NCBI GenBank assembly: GCA_900546565.1
Contig: URDC01000023.1
Coordinates: 1-26,978, forward strand
Length of the DNA: 26,978 nucleotides
Source: an uncultured Opitutales bacterium
GTDB lineage: Bacteria; Verrucomicrobiota; Verrucomicrobiia; Opitutales; Intestinicryptomonadaceae
Direction of reading: 5' to 3'
Below the pieces are notes generated by a model that did no database searches, was not told where the DNA came from, and saw nothing but the letters and a program-made list of their open reading frames with translations. Both the position numbers and the translations under genes were made by a program. How positions within the stretch are numbered: position 1 is the stretch's first letter; the number at the start of each line of letters is the position of its first letter. Below are positions 8,532 to 16,540 of the stretch, piece after piece.

Positions 8532-9230
8532 ATGAATTCACATCTAAGACACGACTTGGAAAAACTCAAAGACAGGCTGCTGACGCTCGCCGCAGCGGTC
8601 GAGGAAAATATGCGTTTGAGCGTCAAGGCTCTCGAAACGCTTTCGTTGCCGTTGGGCGACGATGTAATAAAAAACGACACCGAAATCGACAGACAGGAAG
8701 TAGAAATGGAGGAGGAGTGTCTGAAAATTCTCGCCCTTCACCAACCCGTGGCAAGCGACTTGCGCTTTGTTGTAACCGTGCTTAAAATCAACAACGAGCT
8801 TGAACACATCGGCGATATGGCGGCAAACATTGCCAAGCGCATTTCGTTCCTGAAAAATCCGCCCGCCGAAACAAGTCCTTTCGACATCGCGCAGATGACC
8901 GCCAAAACGCTCGATATGCTAAAAAGCGCAGTCGACGCCTTTATGGACGAGAACGAAATTCTCGCGCTCAAAGTCTGCAATGACGACGAGCAGATTGACG
9001 CCGTAATGCGCCAATGTTATCAGACTGTCAGCGCGCGTCTCGAATCGGGGAAGTGTCGCACTGACAGTGTGAACTATCTGTTAATTTGCAAAAACATTGA
9101 GCGCATTGCCGACCTGTGCACGAACATTGCCGAAGATGTAATTTATATGCGCCACAGTGTGATTGTCCGCCACAATCTCCCCGACATATTTTATAAGTTG
9201 GGCACCGAGCGGGATTGGCAAAGCCAATAA
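8532..9230 (+). CDS. phoU: Phosphate uptake regulator PhoU
   Basis: This is a cytoplasmic PhoU-family protein, 232 residues, with two tandem three-helix PhoU repeats. Each repeat carries a metal-binding-type acidic motif: NNELEHIGDMAANIAKR in the first and KNIERIADLCTNIAEDV in the second. PhoU links PstSCAB to PhoR and keeps the Pho response off when phosphate is plentiful. It starts 1 bp after the pstB stop, with AGGAAG about 12 bp upstream, so translation is probably coupled. The last codons (RDWQSQ) lie inside the stem of the operon terminator. Confidence 0.96.
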   Translation: MNSHLRHDLEKLKDRLLTLAAAVEENMRLSVKALETLSLPLGDDVIKNDTEIDRQEVEMEEECLKILALHQPVASDLRFVVTVLKINNELEHIGDMAANIAKRISFLKNPPAETSPFDIAQMTAKTLDMLKSAVDAFMDENEILALKVCNDDEQIDAVMRQCYQTVSARLESGKCRTDSVNYLLICKNIERIADLCTNIAEDVIYMRHSVIVRHNLPDIFYKLGTERDWQSQ

Positions 9231-9238
9231 CCCGCTTT
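9209..9238 (+). terminator. Terminator hairpin overlapping the phoU stop codon
   Basis: GCGGG plus ATTGGC (9209-9219) pairs with GCCAAT plus CCCGC (9223-9235). The loop is AAA, with a 2-nt AA bulge. Only TTT follows, so termination may be weak. The 5' arm GCGGGATTGGC recurs exactly on the other strand at 9293-9283. Confidence 0.5.
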
Positions 9239-9250
9239 GACAGTCCCCTA

Positions 9251-9291
9251 CATTAAAAAACAAAACTCGGGGTTGGCTTTTAGCCAATCCC
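9251..9291 (-). terminator. Intrinsic terminator for minus-strand transcription
   Basis: On the minus strand, 9291-9283 pairs with 9277-9269 in a 9-bp stem with one G-U pair and a 5-nt loop. TTTT and then TTTTTT follow within 18 nt. It lies about 220 bp past the stop of the GH50-like gene and should stop its transcript before phoU. Confidence 0.55.
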
Positions 9292-9307
9292 GCACTGTAG
9301 TATTATA

Positions 9308-9365
9308 AAAACTTCAACCGATAGTTAAAGCGGACATTGCGCTGCAATCCGCGCCGCTTTCGGAA
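9308..9365. repeat. 58-bp structured direct repeat, copy A
   Basis: It is identical to 9443-9500 except at one base (T9343 versus A9478), which falls in the hairpin loop. The repeat folds into a stepped hairpin: CCGA/TCGG (9318-9321 with 9360-9363), AAGCGG/CCGCTT (9328-9333 with 9354-9359) and ATTGC/GCAAT (9336-9340 with 9344-9348). It resembles a REP-type extragenic palindrome. Confidence 0.8.
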
Positions 9366-9376
9366 TGTATGGGGGA

Positions 9377-9429
9377 ACGGCGGAAAATTTGCTCGGAAGA
9401 GCAAACCGCCGTCGGGGGCTTTGCCCCCG
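9377..9429. other. Two hairpins between the direct repeats
   Basis: Hairpin 1: ACGGCGG (9377-9383) pairs with CCGCCGT (9406-9412), and inside it TTTGCTC (9388-9394) pairs with GAGCAAA (9399-9405). The loop is the GNRA-type tetraloop GGAA, and there is an AAAA bulge on the 5' side. Hairpin 2: CGGGGGC (9413-9419) pairs with GCCCCCG (9423-9429), with loop TTT. Neither is followed by a T-tract, so these are not typical terminators. Confidence 0.6.
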
Positions 9430-9442
9430 CTCACGCAAAGAT

Positions 9443-9500
9443 AAAACTTCAACCGATAGTTAAAGCGGACATTGCGCAGCAATCCGCGCCGCTTTCGGAA
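9443..9500. repeat. 58-bp structured direct repeat, copy B
   Basis: This is the second copy of the repeat at 9308-9365, in the same orientation and offset by 135 bp, ending 9 bp before the stop codon of the GH50-like gene. All stem positions are conserved. Confidence 0.8.
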
Positions 9501-9509
9501 GGGAAAAAA

Positions 9510-11705
9510 TTAGTAGTTTTGGTCGTCACCGTCAGTTTTGGCCGAACCTTTTTCAATGGGAGAATTCAGACGAAGGTCGTAAAGCGAATCGGCAACTTTG
9601 CGCCAGCACTTGACAAACTTGTAGTGTGGGGTGTCGGTTATGTCGACAATGCCCATCGCAAAATTCTCGCCGTCAAAACGACCCGTCGTTGTCTGGTCGC
9701 CGAACTGGAACCAGTGCACACCGACAATCGCGGGATTTTTCAGGGCACTTTCGACGTAGTTCTTGAAACAACGCAAAAGCGATTTTTCGTCGGCGGCGCG
9801 GACGAGACTTGCACCGAAAACCCCGCGCGACTGGTCGCCATAGTGGAATTCGCCAATCAAAATCGGCTTGTCTTCACCGCCCATAGTGTCAAGAGCCGAG
9901 ACGCCGTAACGATAGCAGTTGAAAGAAACAACATCGCAATAGCGCGACGCAATCGGGGCTGCGACAAGCTCGGTGTGCCAGCAGAAACGGCTGCCCAGAT
10001 ATAGCAGCTTCGGGTCGAACTCGCGCAATAAATCGCGACACGTCTTGTAATAGTGCGCAATAAAGATGTCTTCGAATTCGAGCATATCCGCCTTACCCGC
10101 GTCGGTCGACGGGAAGAAATCGCGCTCGGCAAGCACCGCCGCCCAGTCTATATAGCGCGAGCCCCAAGCCTTGTTGAGGGCGGAGATGTCGCCGTATTTC
10201 GACTTCAAAACCTCCGCAAATTTGAGCTTTGCGGGCTGGTCGGCGGGGCACGAAAGAACCGCCTTCGGCAAAATGAAATGCTTGTTGCACCACGGCAGTT
10301 CGTTGTCGACAAATGCCCCGATACAAAACGGCGAAGACAAAGTTTTCGCATTCGCCTTGATACAGGCGCGGAGATTGCGCGCGAACGCTGGGTCGAAGAA
10401 ATCCCTGTGGTTGCCCCAGTGCCCGCCCGTCTTGACTTTGCCTTCGAGAGTGCGCATATTGCCCGAGTTCAGAAAGAACGTAAACGGCACGTTTTCCGTC
10501 CCGCAAACGTCCATTTGCGACCACGCCCCGAACGTGTTTATGCCCCACACCTGAGCGCGGCGTTTTAGAAACGCGGCATAGTCGAAGCCTGCGGGATACT
10601 TCAAGTCGCGGTTGCGCAAATCGAAGCTGAACATTTTTATCTTTCGGTCTTTCGAATAGGAGTGCTTGTTGCGATTCCAAACGCGGAAATATTTGTCGCC
10701 CGAAAATTCCTCGAAGAAGTGCTCGCGCCCGTTAAGCGGGGTGTATTGGACGCCGCCGACACAGTCAGCTCCGAACGACCAAAACAGGTTGCCATCGGGC
10801 GTTATGAAAAACCACTTTCCTCCGATTTTTTCCACGCGGAAACGCCCCGTCGCGGCATATTTGCGCTCGGGGTCGATGCGCCCGAAAAACCTGTCAAGAC
10901 CCTCAACCGGCGCGGTCTTGTCCAAAAACTCGATCTCCTCGGCAAGCCGTTTTTCAAGCTCTTCTACGGAGGAAACTTTGTTCTTCCATTGGCGGTGCTT
11001 GAACTGTCCGAATTTGTCGACGAACGGGAAAAATTCCGATTCGCTCATGTCGTTAAATATGTCGTCGAAACGCGCAAACGTCGGCGATGTCGGCTTCCAG
11101 CGGAGCGTGTCGAGGGCTCGTTTGTCGGCTCCGAGCCAGTCGGAGTCCGCCCCCGTCTTGGCTGTTTTTATCGAAATAGATCCTATCGAAGCGAGCGTTC
11201 CGCCGTCCAAAAACATCTTCACGGTAAGTTTTTTGTCCGAAGCAACCCTGAAAAGCATTCTGAATTTGTTCTGCGAGAAATTCGCCTTCGGGGCTTTCTG
11301 AACGACAACGAATTTGTCGCCGTCCATATAGCCCGCCTCTGCGCGAATAGAGCCCGCATTGCTGCGCGAGTAGTCGAGAATCTTGTAGGAGAACGAAATT
11401 TCGGCGACGTTCTCGGTGAACGTAAGCGAGAAAAATTCAAGACGCCCCCTGATTTTTGCGGCGTCGACAAACAATACGTTTTTCTGCCTGCCGAAAAGTT
11501 TGTCCTTCTCCGATGTTGCGGTTCCGCTTAACACGCCCACGGGCAATGTCCCCGTTTGTGAAAATTCGATTTCGGTCTCCGAGACAGCTTCGAGTTTTCC
11601 GATTTTCGCCTCGCACACCGCGCCCGAAAACAGCGCAAATGCGGCGGCGGTTATTGTTGCAGACTTGAAAATGCGTCCGAATATTTCTCCCATTGTTTTT
11701 CCCAT
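9510..11705 (-). CDS. Secreted GH50-like / clan GH-A glycoside hydrolase
   Basis: This is a secreted protein of about 731 residues with a signal peptide ending near CEAKI. Residues about 30-190 look like a beta-sandwich carbohydrate-binding region. The C-terminal half resembles a (beta/alpha)8 hydrolase of the GH42/GH50 type. FVDNELPW contains the likely acid/base E469, and ILIGEFHYG the likely nucleophile E619. A gap of about 150 residues is normal for clan GH-A. LLYLGSRFCWHTE and VVSFNCYRYG recall GH50 beta-agarases, which act on galactose polymers. The substrate is uncertain, and no family beyond the clan can be proved by eye. A second ATG at 11693 is an alternative start. The gene is divergent from the isomerase-like gene across a region holding a palindromic operator. 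Confidence 0.75.
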   Translation of the reverse strand: MGKTMGEIFGRIFKSATITAAAFALFSGAVCEAKIGKLEAVSETEIEFSQTGTLPVGVLSGTATSEKDKLFGRQKNVLFVDAAKIRGRLEFFSLTFTENVAEISFSYKILDYSRSNAGSIRAEAGYMDGDKFVVVQKAPKANFSQNKFRMLFRVASDKKLTVKMFLDGGTLASIGSISIKTAKTGADSDWLGADKRALDTLRWKPTSPTFARFDDIFNDMSESEFFPFVDKFGQFKHRQWKNKVSSVEELEKRLAEEIEFLDKTAPVEGLDRFFGRIDPERKYAATGRFRVEKIGGKWFFITPDGNLFWSFGADCVGGVQYTPLNGREHFFEEFSGDKYFRVWNRNKHSYSKDRKIKMFSFDLRNRDLKYPAGFDYAAFLKRRAQVWGINTFGAWSQMDVCGTENVPFTFFLNSGNMRTLEGKVKTGGHWGNHRDFFDPAFARNLRACIKANAKTLSSPFCIGAFVDNELPWCNKHFILPKAVLSCPADQPAKLKFAEVLKSKYGDISALNKAWGSRYIDWAAVLAERDFFPSTDAGKADMLEFEDIFIAHYYKTCRDLLREFDPKLLYLGSRFCWHTELVAAPIASRYCDVVSFNCYRYGVSALDTMGGEDKPILIGEFHYGDQSRGVFGASLVRAADEKSLLRCFKNYVESALKNPAIVGVHWFQFGDQTTTGRFDGENFAMGIVDITDTPHYKFVKCWRKVADSLYDLRLNSPIEKGSAKTDGDDQNY

Positions 11706-11822
11706 TGCTTAGTTAGTATGCAAACGCCGACGCGCCGTGCGCACCACGTTCTTTCGGGGAAATCCTGCCGTAAATCGAAAGACATTCAAGAAAAAAATAG
11801 GAACGGCAAACGACATTCCGAG

Positions 11823-11851
11823 TTGACAGATTAAAGTTAGTGCACTAACTT
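11823..11851 (+). promoter_or_regulatory. Promoter with 18-bp palindromic operator
   Basis: TTGACA (11823-11828) is a perfect -35 hexamer. The perfect palindrome AAGTTAGTGCACTAACTT (11834-11851) follows 5 bp later, covering the spacer and the expected -10 position (TAACTT at 17-bp spacing). That placement suggests a repressor site for the isomerase-like gene at 11909. It could also affect the divergent hydrolase gene. A near-identical site lies at 16573-16590. Confidence 0.65.
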
Positions 11852-11908
11852 AGATGTTCTAAAATTTTTTTAAATTCGAAAAAAACGAAATACATAAAAC
11901 ACACGAAA

Positions 11909-13435
11909 ATGAAAAAACTAATAGCTATGATATTCCTGTTTGCCGCAGTCTTCGCGACGGCGGCGGAAGCAAACAAAACTGTTCCGCGCCGTAAACCGCT
12001 GACGGCAAACGTCGGCATTGTGGGCGTCGGGCTTGACACTTACTGGAAACAGTTCGACGGACTGCGCGATGTAATGTTCGACAAGCTCGCGGCGTTCAAG
12101 AGCAAGGTCGACAAAAACGGGGTCAAAACTTTCGATTTCGGGCTTGTCGACAACGCCGCCGAAGCCCGCAAGGCTCTCGAAAAAATGCGGGCTGCCGACT
12201 TGGACATACTGTTTGTCGATATGGTGACATACGCGACGTCGGCGACATTTATGCCGATAGCGCGAGAGCTCAAAATTCCGATAGTGCTTGTCGCCCTCCA
12301 ACCCGCCGACGCGATGCCGTATAAAAAGGCTACGACCTTCATACAGCTCTGCAATGACGACATCTGCGCAGTGCCCGAATTCACCGACGTGGCAATACGC
12401 CTCGGCAATCCCGTAGCGGACGTAATCATTGGCAAGCGCACGGACGACGCGCGCGCCGACGGCGAAATCGCCAAATGGTGCAATGTGGCAAAAGTGCTGC
12501 ACGACCTGCGCCGCGCAAGAATCGGGCTTATGGGGCACGCGCTTGAAAATATGTACGATATGCAGGCCGACCCGACCGCCGTGGCGCGGACATTCGGCTG
12601 CCACGTCGCGCTCTGCGAACCCGACGAAATCCTCAAACACTTTCTCGAAGAGGACGCCCCCGCTGTCGAGGCTATGAAAAAACGCATACTCTCGTTCTTC
12701 GACACCCCCGACCCCGTCTCTGACCCGATTACGACAAAGCTCACAGACGCCGACCTCGACACCGCAGCCCGCGCGGCGGTAGCCCTCGAAAAGTTCGCCG
12801 CCGAGCGGAATCTCGACGGGTTCGCCTACTATTACGAAGCCCTGCCCGAAACGCAAATGCGCAGACTCGTGACGAATTTCATTGACGGCAATTCGCTGCT
12901 TACCGCCGCTGGGTTCCCGATGTGCGGAGAATTTGACATTAAAAACTGCATAGCGATGATGATTATGGACCGACTCGACATCGGCGGCAGCTTCGCCGAA
13001 TTTCATCCCGTCGACTTCACGCGCGACACTGTTCTGGTGGGCCACGATGGCCCACACCACATCAACATAGCCGACGGCAAGCCCGTTTTGCGCTCGCTGA
13101 AAAAATACCACGGCAAGCCGGGGGCGGGCGCGGGCGTGGAATTCAAGATCAAGGAAGGTCCGATAACTTTGCTTTCAATCGGCGTAAAGGCGGACGGCTC
13201 GTTCAAATTCGTTGTCGCCGAGGGCGAGTCTACCGCAGGCGACGTTCCGCCTACGGGCAACACAAACACCCACGGCAAGTTCAGGCCCGACGTGCGCACG
13301 TTCCTGCGCAAATGGTGTATGGAAGGTCCGACGCACCACTTCGCGCTCGGCATCGGACACCACGCCGACGAAATCGCGAAAGTCGCGAAGGCGCTCGGCA
13401 TTGAATGCGTCGTAGTAACCGACGCGCAAAAGTAG
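11909..13435 (+). CDS. L-fucose/L-arabinose isomerase-like protein with a signal peptide
   Basis: This 508-residue protein resembles the FucI/AraA-type sugar isomerases (COG2407-like), which interconvert aldoses and ketoses using a divalent metal. The fold starts at ANVGIVGVGLDTYWKQF. Other family-like segments are GLMGHALENMYDMQADPT, the acidic FAYYYEALPETQ, GFPMCGEFDIKNCIAMM, and the histidine-rich VGHDGPHHINI and HHFALGIGHHADE. Metal ligands cannot be assigned with certainty. Residues 1-21 form a clear signal peptide (hydrophobic core, A-E-A cleavage site). That is unusual, because known members act in the cytoplasm. No internal Met offers a start that would remove the signal without cutting into the fold. 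A palindromic operator lies in its promoter and an intrinsic terminator follows. Confidence 0.78.
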   Translation: MKKLIAMIFLFAAVFATAAEANKTVPRRKPLTANVGIVGVGLDTYWKQFDGLRDVMFDKLAAFKSKVDKNGVKTFDFGLVDNAAEARKALEKMRAADLDILFVDMVTYATSATFMPIARELKIPIVLVALQPADAMPYKKATTFIQLCNDDICAVPEFTDVAIRLGNPVADVIIGKRTDDARADGEIAKWCNVAKVLHDLRRARIGLMGHALENMYDMQADPTAVARTFGCHVALCEPDEILKHFLEEDAPAVEAMKKRILSFFDTPDPVSDPITTKLTDADLDTAARAAVALEKFAAERNLDGFAYYYEALPETQMRRLVTNFIDGNSLLTAAGFPMCGEFDIKNCIAMMIMDRLDIGGSFAEFHPVDFTRDTVLVGHDGPHHINIADGKPVLRSLKKYHGKPGAGAGVEFKIKEGPITLLSIGVKADGSFKFVVAEGESTAGDVPPTGNTNTHGKFRPDVRTFLRKWCMEGPTHHFALGIGHHADEIAKVAKALGIECVVVTDAQK

Positions 13436-13486
13436 CGCGTTGATTCGCGGAAAAATTCGGAAATCGAAAACACCCGAACGCCGAAA

Positions 13487-13514
13487 AACGCCGAAACCGA
13501 TTCGGCGTTTTTTT
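13487..13514 (+). terminator. Intrinsic terminator after the isomerase-like gene
   Basis: AACGCCGAA pairs with TTCGGCGTT in a 9-bp stem (13487-13495 with 13501-13509) with loop ACCGA. The run of seven T (13508-13514) begins at the end of the stem. It lies about 50 bp past the stop. Confidence 0.85.
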
Positions 13515-13617
13515 GTTTTCTTGCGCGTAAAAATCATCCCCCGAAAACGCGACGTGCGCCGCCGCGCCCCCGATATTCGCGCAATTCGAAAAAAAGAATT
13601 GAACAGAAAAAACGTTT

Positions 13618-13857
13618 ATGGAAAATGCATGGAAATACGATAAAAATATGATAGTTTCGGCAATACAAAAAGGCGGTATGATTTACATCTACGACGAAAA
13701 CGGGCGTGTCCGCACAATGAATGGGCTGCTCGTCGGCTATACGGCATCGAACTTTTCGTTTGTAACGTCGAAATACAGCAAACTCGTGCAAGTCTACGAT
13801 GACAAGCTCCGCCGAATCCGCTCTTTCAACGCTCCCGAACGCCCGATAAAAGACTAA
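13618..13857 (+). CDS. Small protein with a duplicated beta motif, function unknown
   Basis: This is a 79-residue soluble protein of unrecognised family, with no signal peptide or membrane segment. Two similar segments are visible: IYIYDENGRVRTMNG (about 22-36) and VQVYDDKLRRIRSFN (about 57-71). Each has a V/I-x-V/I-Y-D strand and a basic turn, so the protein is probably a small all-beta domain built from a duplicated unit. An ATG at 13648 would give a 69-residue version that keeps both units. Neither start has a strong Shine-Dalgarno sequence. It lies after the terminator of the isomerase-like gene and 40 bp before the DUF2062 gene, with which it may share a transcript. Confidence 0.6.
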   Translation: MENAWKYDKNMIVSAIQKGGMIYIYDENGRVRTMNGLLVGYTASNFSFVTSKYSKLVQVYDDKLRRIRSFNAPERPIKD

Positions 13858-13897
13858 CCTCCTCCCCCCCTCAAAATACAATTTCACTCGACACAAA

Positions 13898-14395
13898 ATG
13901 AGCGCGGTTTCATTCATAAAAGAGAAATGTTTCCAACTTTACAATTCGATAGTGCACGAACAGGCGACCCCCGAATTTACCGCCCGCGGCTGGGCTATCG
14001 GCATGTTCTGCGGGTGTTTTCTGCCCTTCGGGATACAGCTGATTTTCTCGATTCCAGCGGCGTTTCTGCTAAGGGGCAGCAAAGTCGGCGCAACGCTCGG
14101 AACCTTCATAACAAACCACTTTACGATTTTCGTAATCTACCCGTTGCAGTGCTATGCGGGCGCGCTCATCACGGGGCGCAACCTCAGCTACGAAACGATA
14201 AAAACGGCTATGACAGAAGTTGTCCAAAAGCAGAATTTCGAAACGCTTTTCGGGCTTGGCGTCGACATCACGATAGCGTTTTTTACGGGCGGATTCCTGC
14301 TTGCGGCGGTGATGACCCCGATAACGTATTTTGCGATAAAGCGCGTCGTAAACAAATATAGAAAACTGCAAATCGATAAAAAACAATCAACATAA
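13898..14395 (+). CDS. DUF2062 family membrane protein
   Basis: This is a 165-residue inner-membrane protein. The family-typical segment ATPEFTARGWAIGMFCGCFLPFGIQLIFSIPAAFLL lies near the N-terminus, followed by a TFITNHFTIFVIYPLQCYAGALI segment and a final transmembrane helix near 127-150. About three or four membrane segments are predicted, with a basic C-terminal tail. The biochemical role of DUF2062 is not established, though it often occurs next to glycosyltransferase domains. A strong bidirectional terminator follows directly. Confidence 0.8.
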   Translation: MSAVSFIKEKCFQLYNSIVHEQATPEFTARGWAIGMFCGCFLPFGIQLIFSIPAAFLLRGSKVGATLGTFITNHFTIFVIYPLQCYAGALITGRNLSYETIKTAMTEVVQKQNFETLFGLGVDITIAFFTGGFLLAAVMTPITYFAIKRVVNKYRKLQIDKKQST

Positions 14396-14424
14396 TGCCT
14401 CGAAAAACCGCCCCCGGTTCGGAC

Positions 14425-14463
14425 AAAAAAAGGAGACCGCCGCAATCGGAGGTCTCCTTTTTT
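14425..14463. terminator. Bidirectional terminator between convergent genes
   Basis: GGAGACC (14432-14438) pairs with GGTCTCC (14451-14457). An inner CCG/CGG pairing closes the loop CAAT. A run of seven A precedes the stem and six T follow it, so it can serve both the DUF2062 gene (plus) and the WbsX-esterase gene (minus). Confidence 0.9.
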
Positions 14464-14502
14464 GTATCCGTTTTGAACGAGAGAAAAAACGCCCGCCGTG
14501 CC

Positions 14503-16530
14503 CTATTCCAAACAGGAGGCAATGTCGTATTTGTTGCGGATAAATTTACAGGATATGCCGTTTGACTTGCATATTTTTTCGAAATGTTCGCCGAACTTTT
14601 CCGAGTGTGTGGCGTCGAGAGTTTCTTTCGGATAGAACATAAAGAACTTCGTCCGAATTTTCCGCGCGGCGGCATCGGGCACGAGAGCCGCTGGCGAATA
14701 TTGCGCTATATATTTTTCGACTTTTGCGCGGTTTTTAAGCCAGCTGTCGAAGTCGGCAAAACCGAACGCGTGCGCACCGTATTTGATTTCGGGAATCCAC
14801 GAGCGCATTTGCGCTGGGTCGAGCGAAGTTTGCGCAATGTTTGCCGCTACAAAGGCGACGTCCGACTTGCCCGAAAGCGCGACATACAACGCCGAGCACG
14901 CGCCCGCCGAACCGCCCGCCAAGCCGATTTTCGAAGTGTCTATATTCCACTTTTTGGCGTTCGCCTTCACAAAATCGACAACCGAAACCGCGTCGGCAAG
15001 GGGCGCGGAAACGGGCGGGAATACGCCCTCGTCGCGGGCGTCCTGAATGAAGCGGTAGTCGGCGCAAATGACGGCTACGCCGCGCGAAAGCAATTCGGGA
15101 ATCTGTCGGCAAATAACCCTGTCGAGTATGGATCCGGCAGTCCAGCCGCCGCCGTGGAAGTAGATGACGGCGGGCGTTTTTGCCGTAGCGTTCTTGGGCA
15201 GCCACACGTCGAGTTTCTGCTTCGAATGCGTTCCGTAGGAAACGTTTTCAAACGCGGCGGCGGGGGCTGAAAAAAGTTTTTTGGTGGTGGTGTCGCCGAA
15301 AACGTATTTGTCGGCGGGGCGGCGTCCGAACACCGCGGCAATGGCGCGGAGCATAGAGTCGCCGTCGCGCTGGGTGGGAATCAGGAAAGAGCCCTCGGTG
15401 TATTCGTTCCAGCCGTTAATCAAAACGGCGCGGGGCGATTTTTGCGATTTTTCGGTGAAGGCTTTGGCGTCGCGCAAAAGCTTTTCGAACTTGTCGCCCG
15501 TGGTGTTGTTGACTATTGCAGCATACGGGTATTCCGCCTTTTCCCACGGGAATTTCACGTCGTCGCGGCAGCGCGGTGTGGAATCCCAACCGCTGGTGAT
15601 GACGGGGACAAACTTCATCGGCGTGTTCGCGTAATAGTCCCAAGTAAGCCTGTGGGCGTCGGCGAGGCGCGAGTAGTCGAAAACCCATTCGCGCTTGGCG
15701 TCGAATTTTTTGTAGTCGGGCAGATAGTGCGGCAGAATGTTGTAGTGGCTGAGCGAATCGAACTGCGCCGTTGCGTAGTCGTCGACGTTGTTTCTGCCCG
15801 TTATCATTCCCGACCAGTGTGCGGGCTTGCCGCAATATTTTACGGATATGGCGTCCGCTTTTTTCAGGAGTTCGCGCGTTTTCTGTGCCCCGCCCATATC
15901 GCGCATAAATTTTACGGAATCGTATATCGAAAAATACGGTTTGCCGTCTACGCGCCAATAGTTGGACTTTGTGAAATAATTTTTGGCGCAATATTCGACC
16001 GCGTTCAAAAATTCTTCGGGCGTGCGCGAAAGCGGCTGCAACATCGGGCGCGGCTTGCCGTATTCGGGGCGGAACGCGTTGCGGCGGTCGTGGTAGCACC
16101 ACATTATCGCAAACTTCATCTTGTCGGTGTTGGGGGCTTTAAGGAAGCCCTGTTCGAGCGATTCCGACATCGTTTGGATTCCGTTGCCGTAGAAATACCA
16201 GTCGAACAAAAACACGTCTATTCCGCTGTTGGAGGCAAGCTCGATTTCCTTGCCCACGTCGACGGGCGACTTGCCGTCGAGATAGCCCAGCAACGGAATC
16301 ATCGGCTGCTTGTGTCCCTTGAAACGCGGCTTGGCGGTCTTTACAAATTCCCATTCGGTCCAGTTTTTGCCGAACCATTTTTCGCCCTGCGGATAGACGT
16401 GCCAATGCGGATAATACACGCAGACGACCTCGGTTTTTTGCGGTTTTTGCTCCGCCGAGCAGCCCGCAAACCCGCACGCCAACGCGGCCGCGGACAATAT
16501 CGAAACAAGTGTGTTTGTTTTTAATTCCAT
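14503..16530 (-). CDS. WbsX/GH99-like plus alpha/beta-hydrolase fusion lipoprotein
   Basis: This is a 675-residue predicted lipoprotein with signal CGFAGC and acylated C24. Domain 1 (about 35-400) resembles the WbsX / GH99-like family: VCVYYPHWHVYPQGEKWFG, NWTEWEFV, GIDVFLFDWYFYGNG and LINGWNEYTEGSFLIPT. Relatives include endo-alpha-mannosidase-type enzymes. Domain 2 (about 425-675) is an esterase-type alpha/beta hydrolase with the oxyanion motif HGGGW (459-463), the nucleophile elbow GGSAGAC (Ser541) and a likely catalytic His642. The fusion suggests that backbone cleavage and de-esterification of one glycan are coupled at the cell envelope. The start is ATG 16530. An in-frame TTG at 16569 is rejected because it overlaps the -35 element. 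A copy of the shared operator lies upstream. Confidence 0.82.
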   Translation of the reverse strand: MELKTNTLVSILSAAALACGFAGCSAEQKPQKTEVVCVYYPHWHVYPQGEKWFGKNWTEWEFVKTAKPRFKGHKQPMIPLLGYLDGKSPVDVGKEIELASNSGIDVFLFDWYFYGNGIQTMSESLEQGFLKAPNTDKMKFAIMWCYHDRRNAFRPEYGKPRPMLQPLSRTPEEFLNAVEYCAKNYFTKSNYWRVDGKPYFSIYDSVKFMRDMGGAQKTRELLKKADAISVKYCGKPAHWSGMITGRNNVDDYATAQFDSLSHYNILPHYLPDYKKFDAKREWVFDYSRLADAHRLTWDYYANTPMKFVPVITSGWDSTPRCRDDVKFPWEKAEYPYAAIVNNTTGDKFEKLLRDAKAFTEKSQKSPRAVLINGWNEYTEGSFLIPTQRDGDSMLRAIAAVFGRRPADKYVFGDTTTKKLFSAPAAAFENVSYGTHSKQKLDVWLPKNATAKTPAVIYFHGGGWTAGSILDRVICRQIPELLSRGVAVICADYRFIQDARDEGVFPPVSAPLADAVSVVDFVKANAKKWNIDTSKIGLAGGSAGACSALYVALSGKSDVAFVAANIAQTSLDPAQMRSWIPEIKYGAHAFGFADFDSWLKNRAKVEKYIAQYSPAALVPDAAARKIRTKFFMFYPKETLDATHSEKFGEHFEKICKSNGISCKFIRNKYDIASCLE

Positions 16531-16540
16531 AGCGAAGTCA

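Noticed and set aside
9308..9500. CRISPR array
   Set aside because: There are only two repeats, they are too long (58 bp), the spacer region is itself structured, and there are no cas genes.
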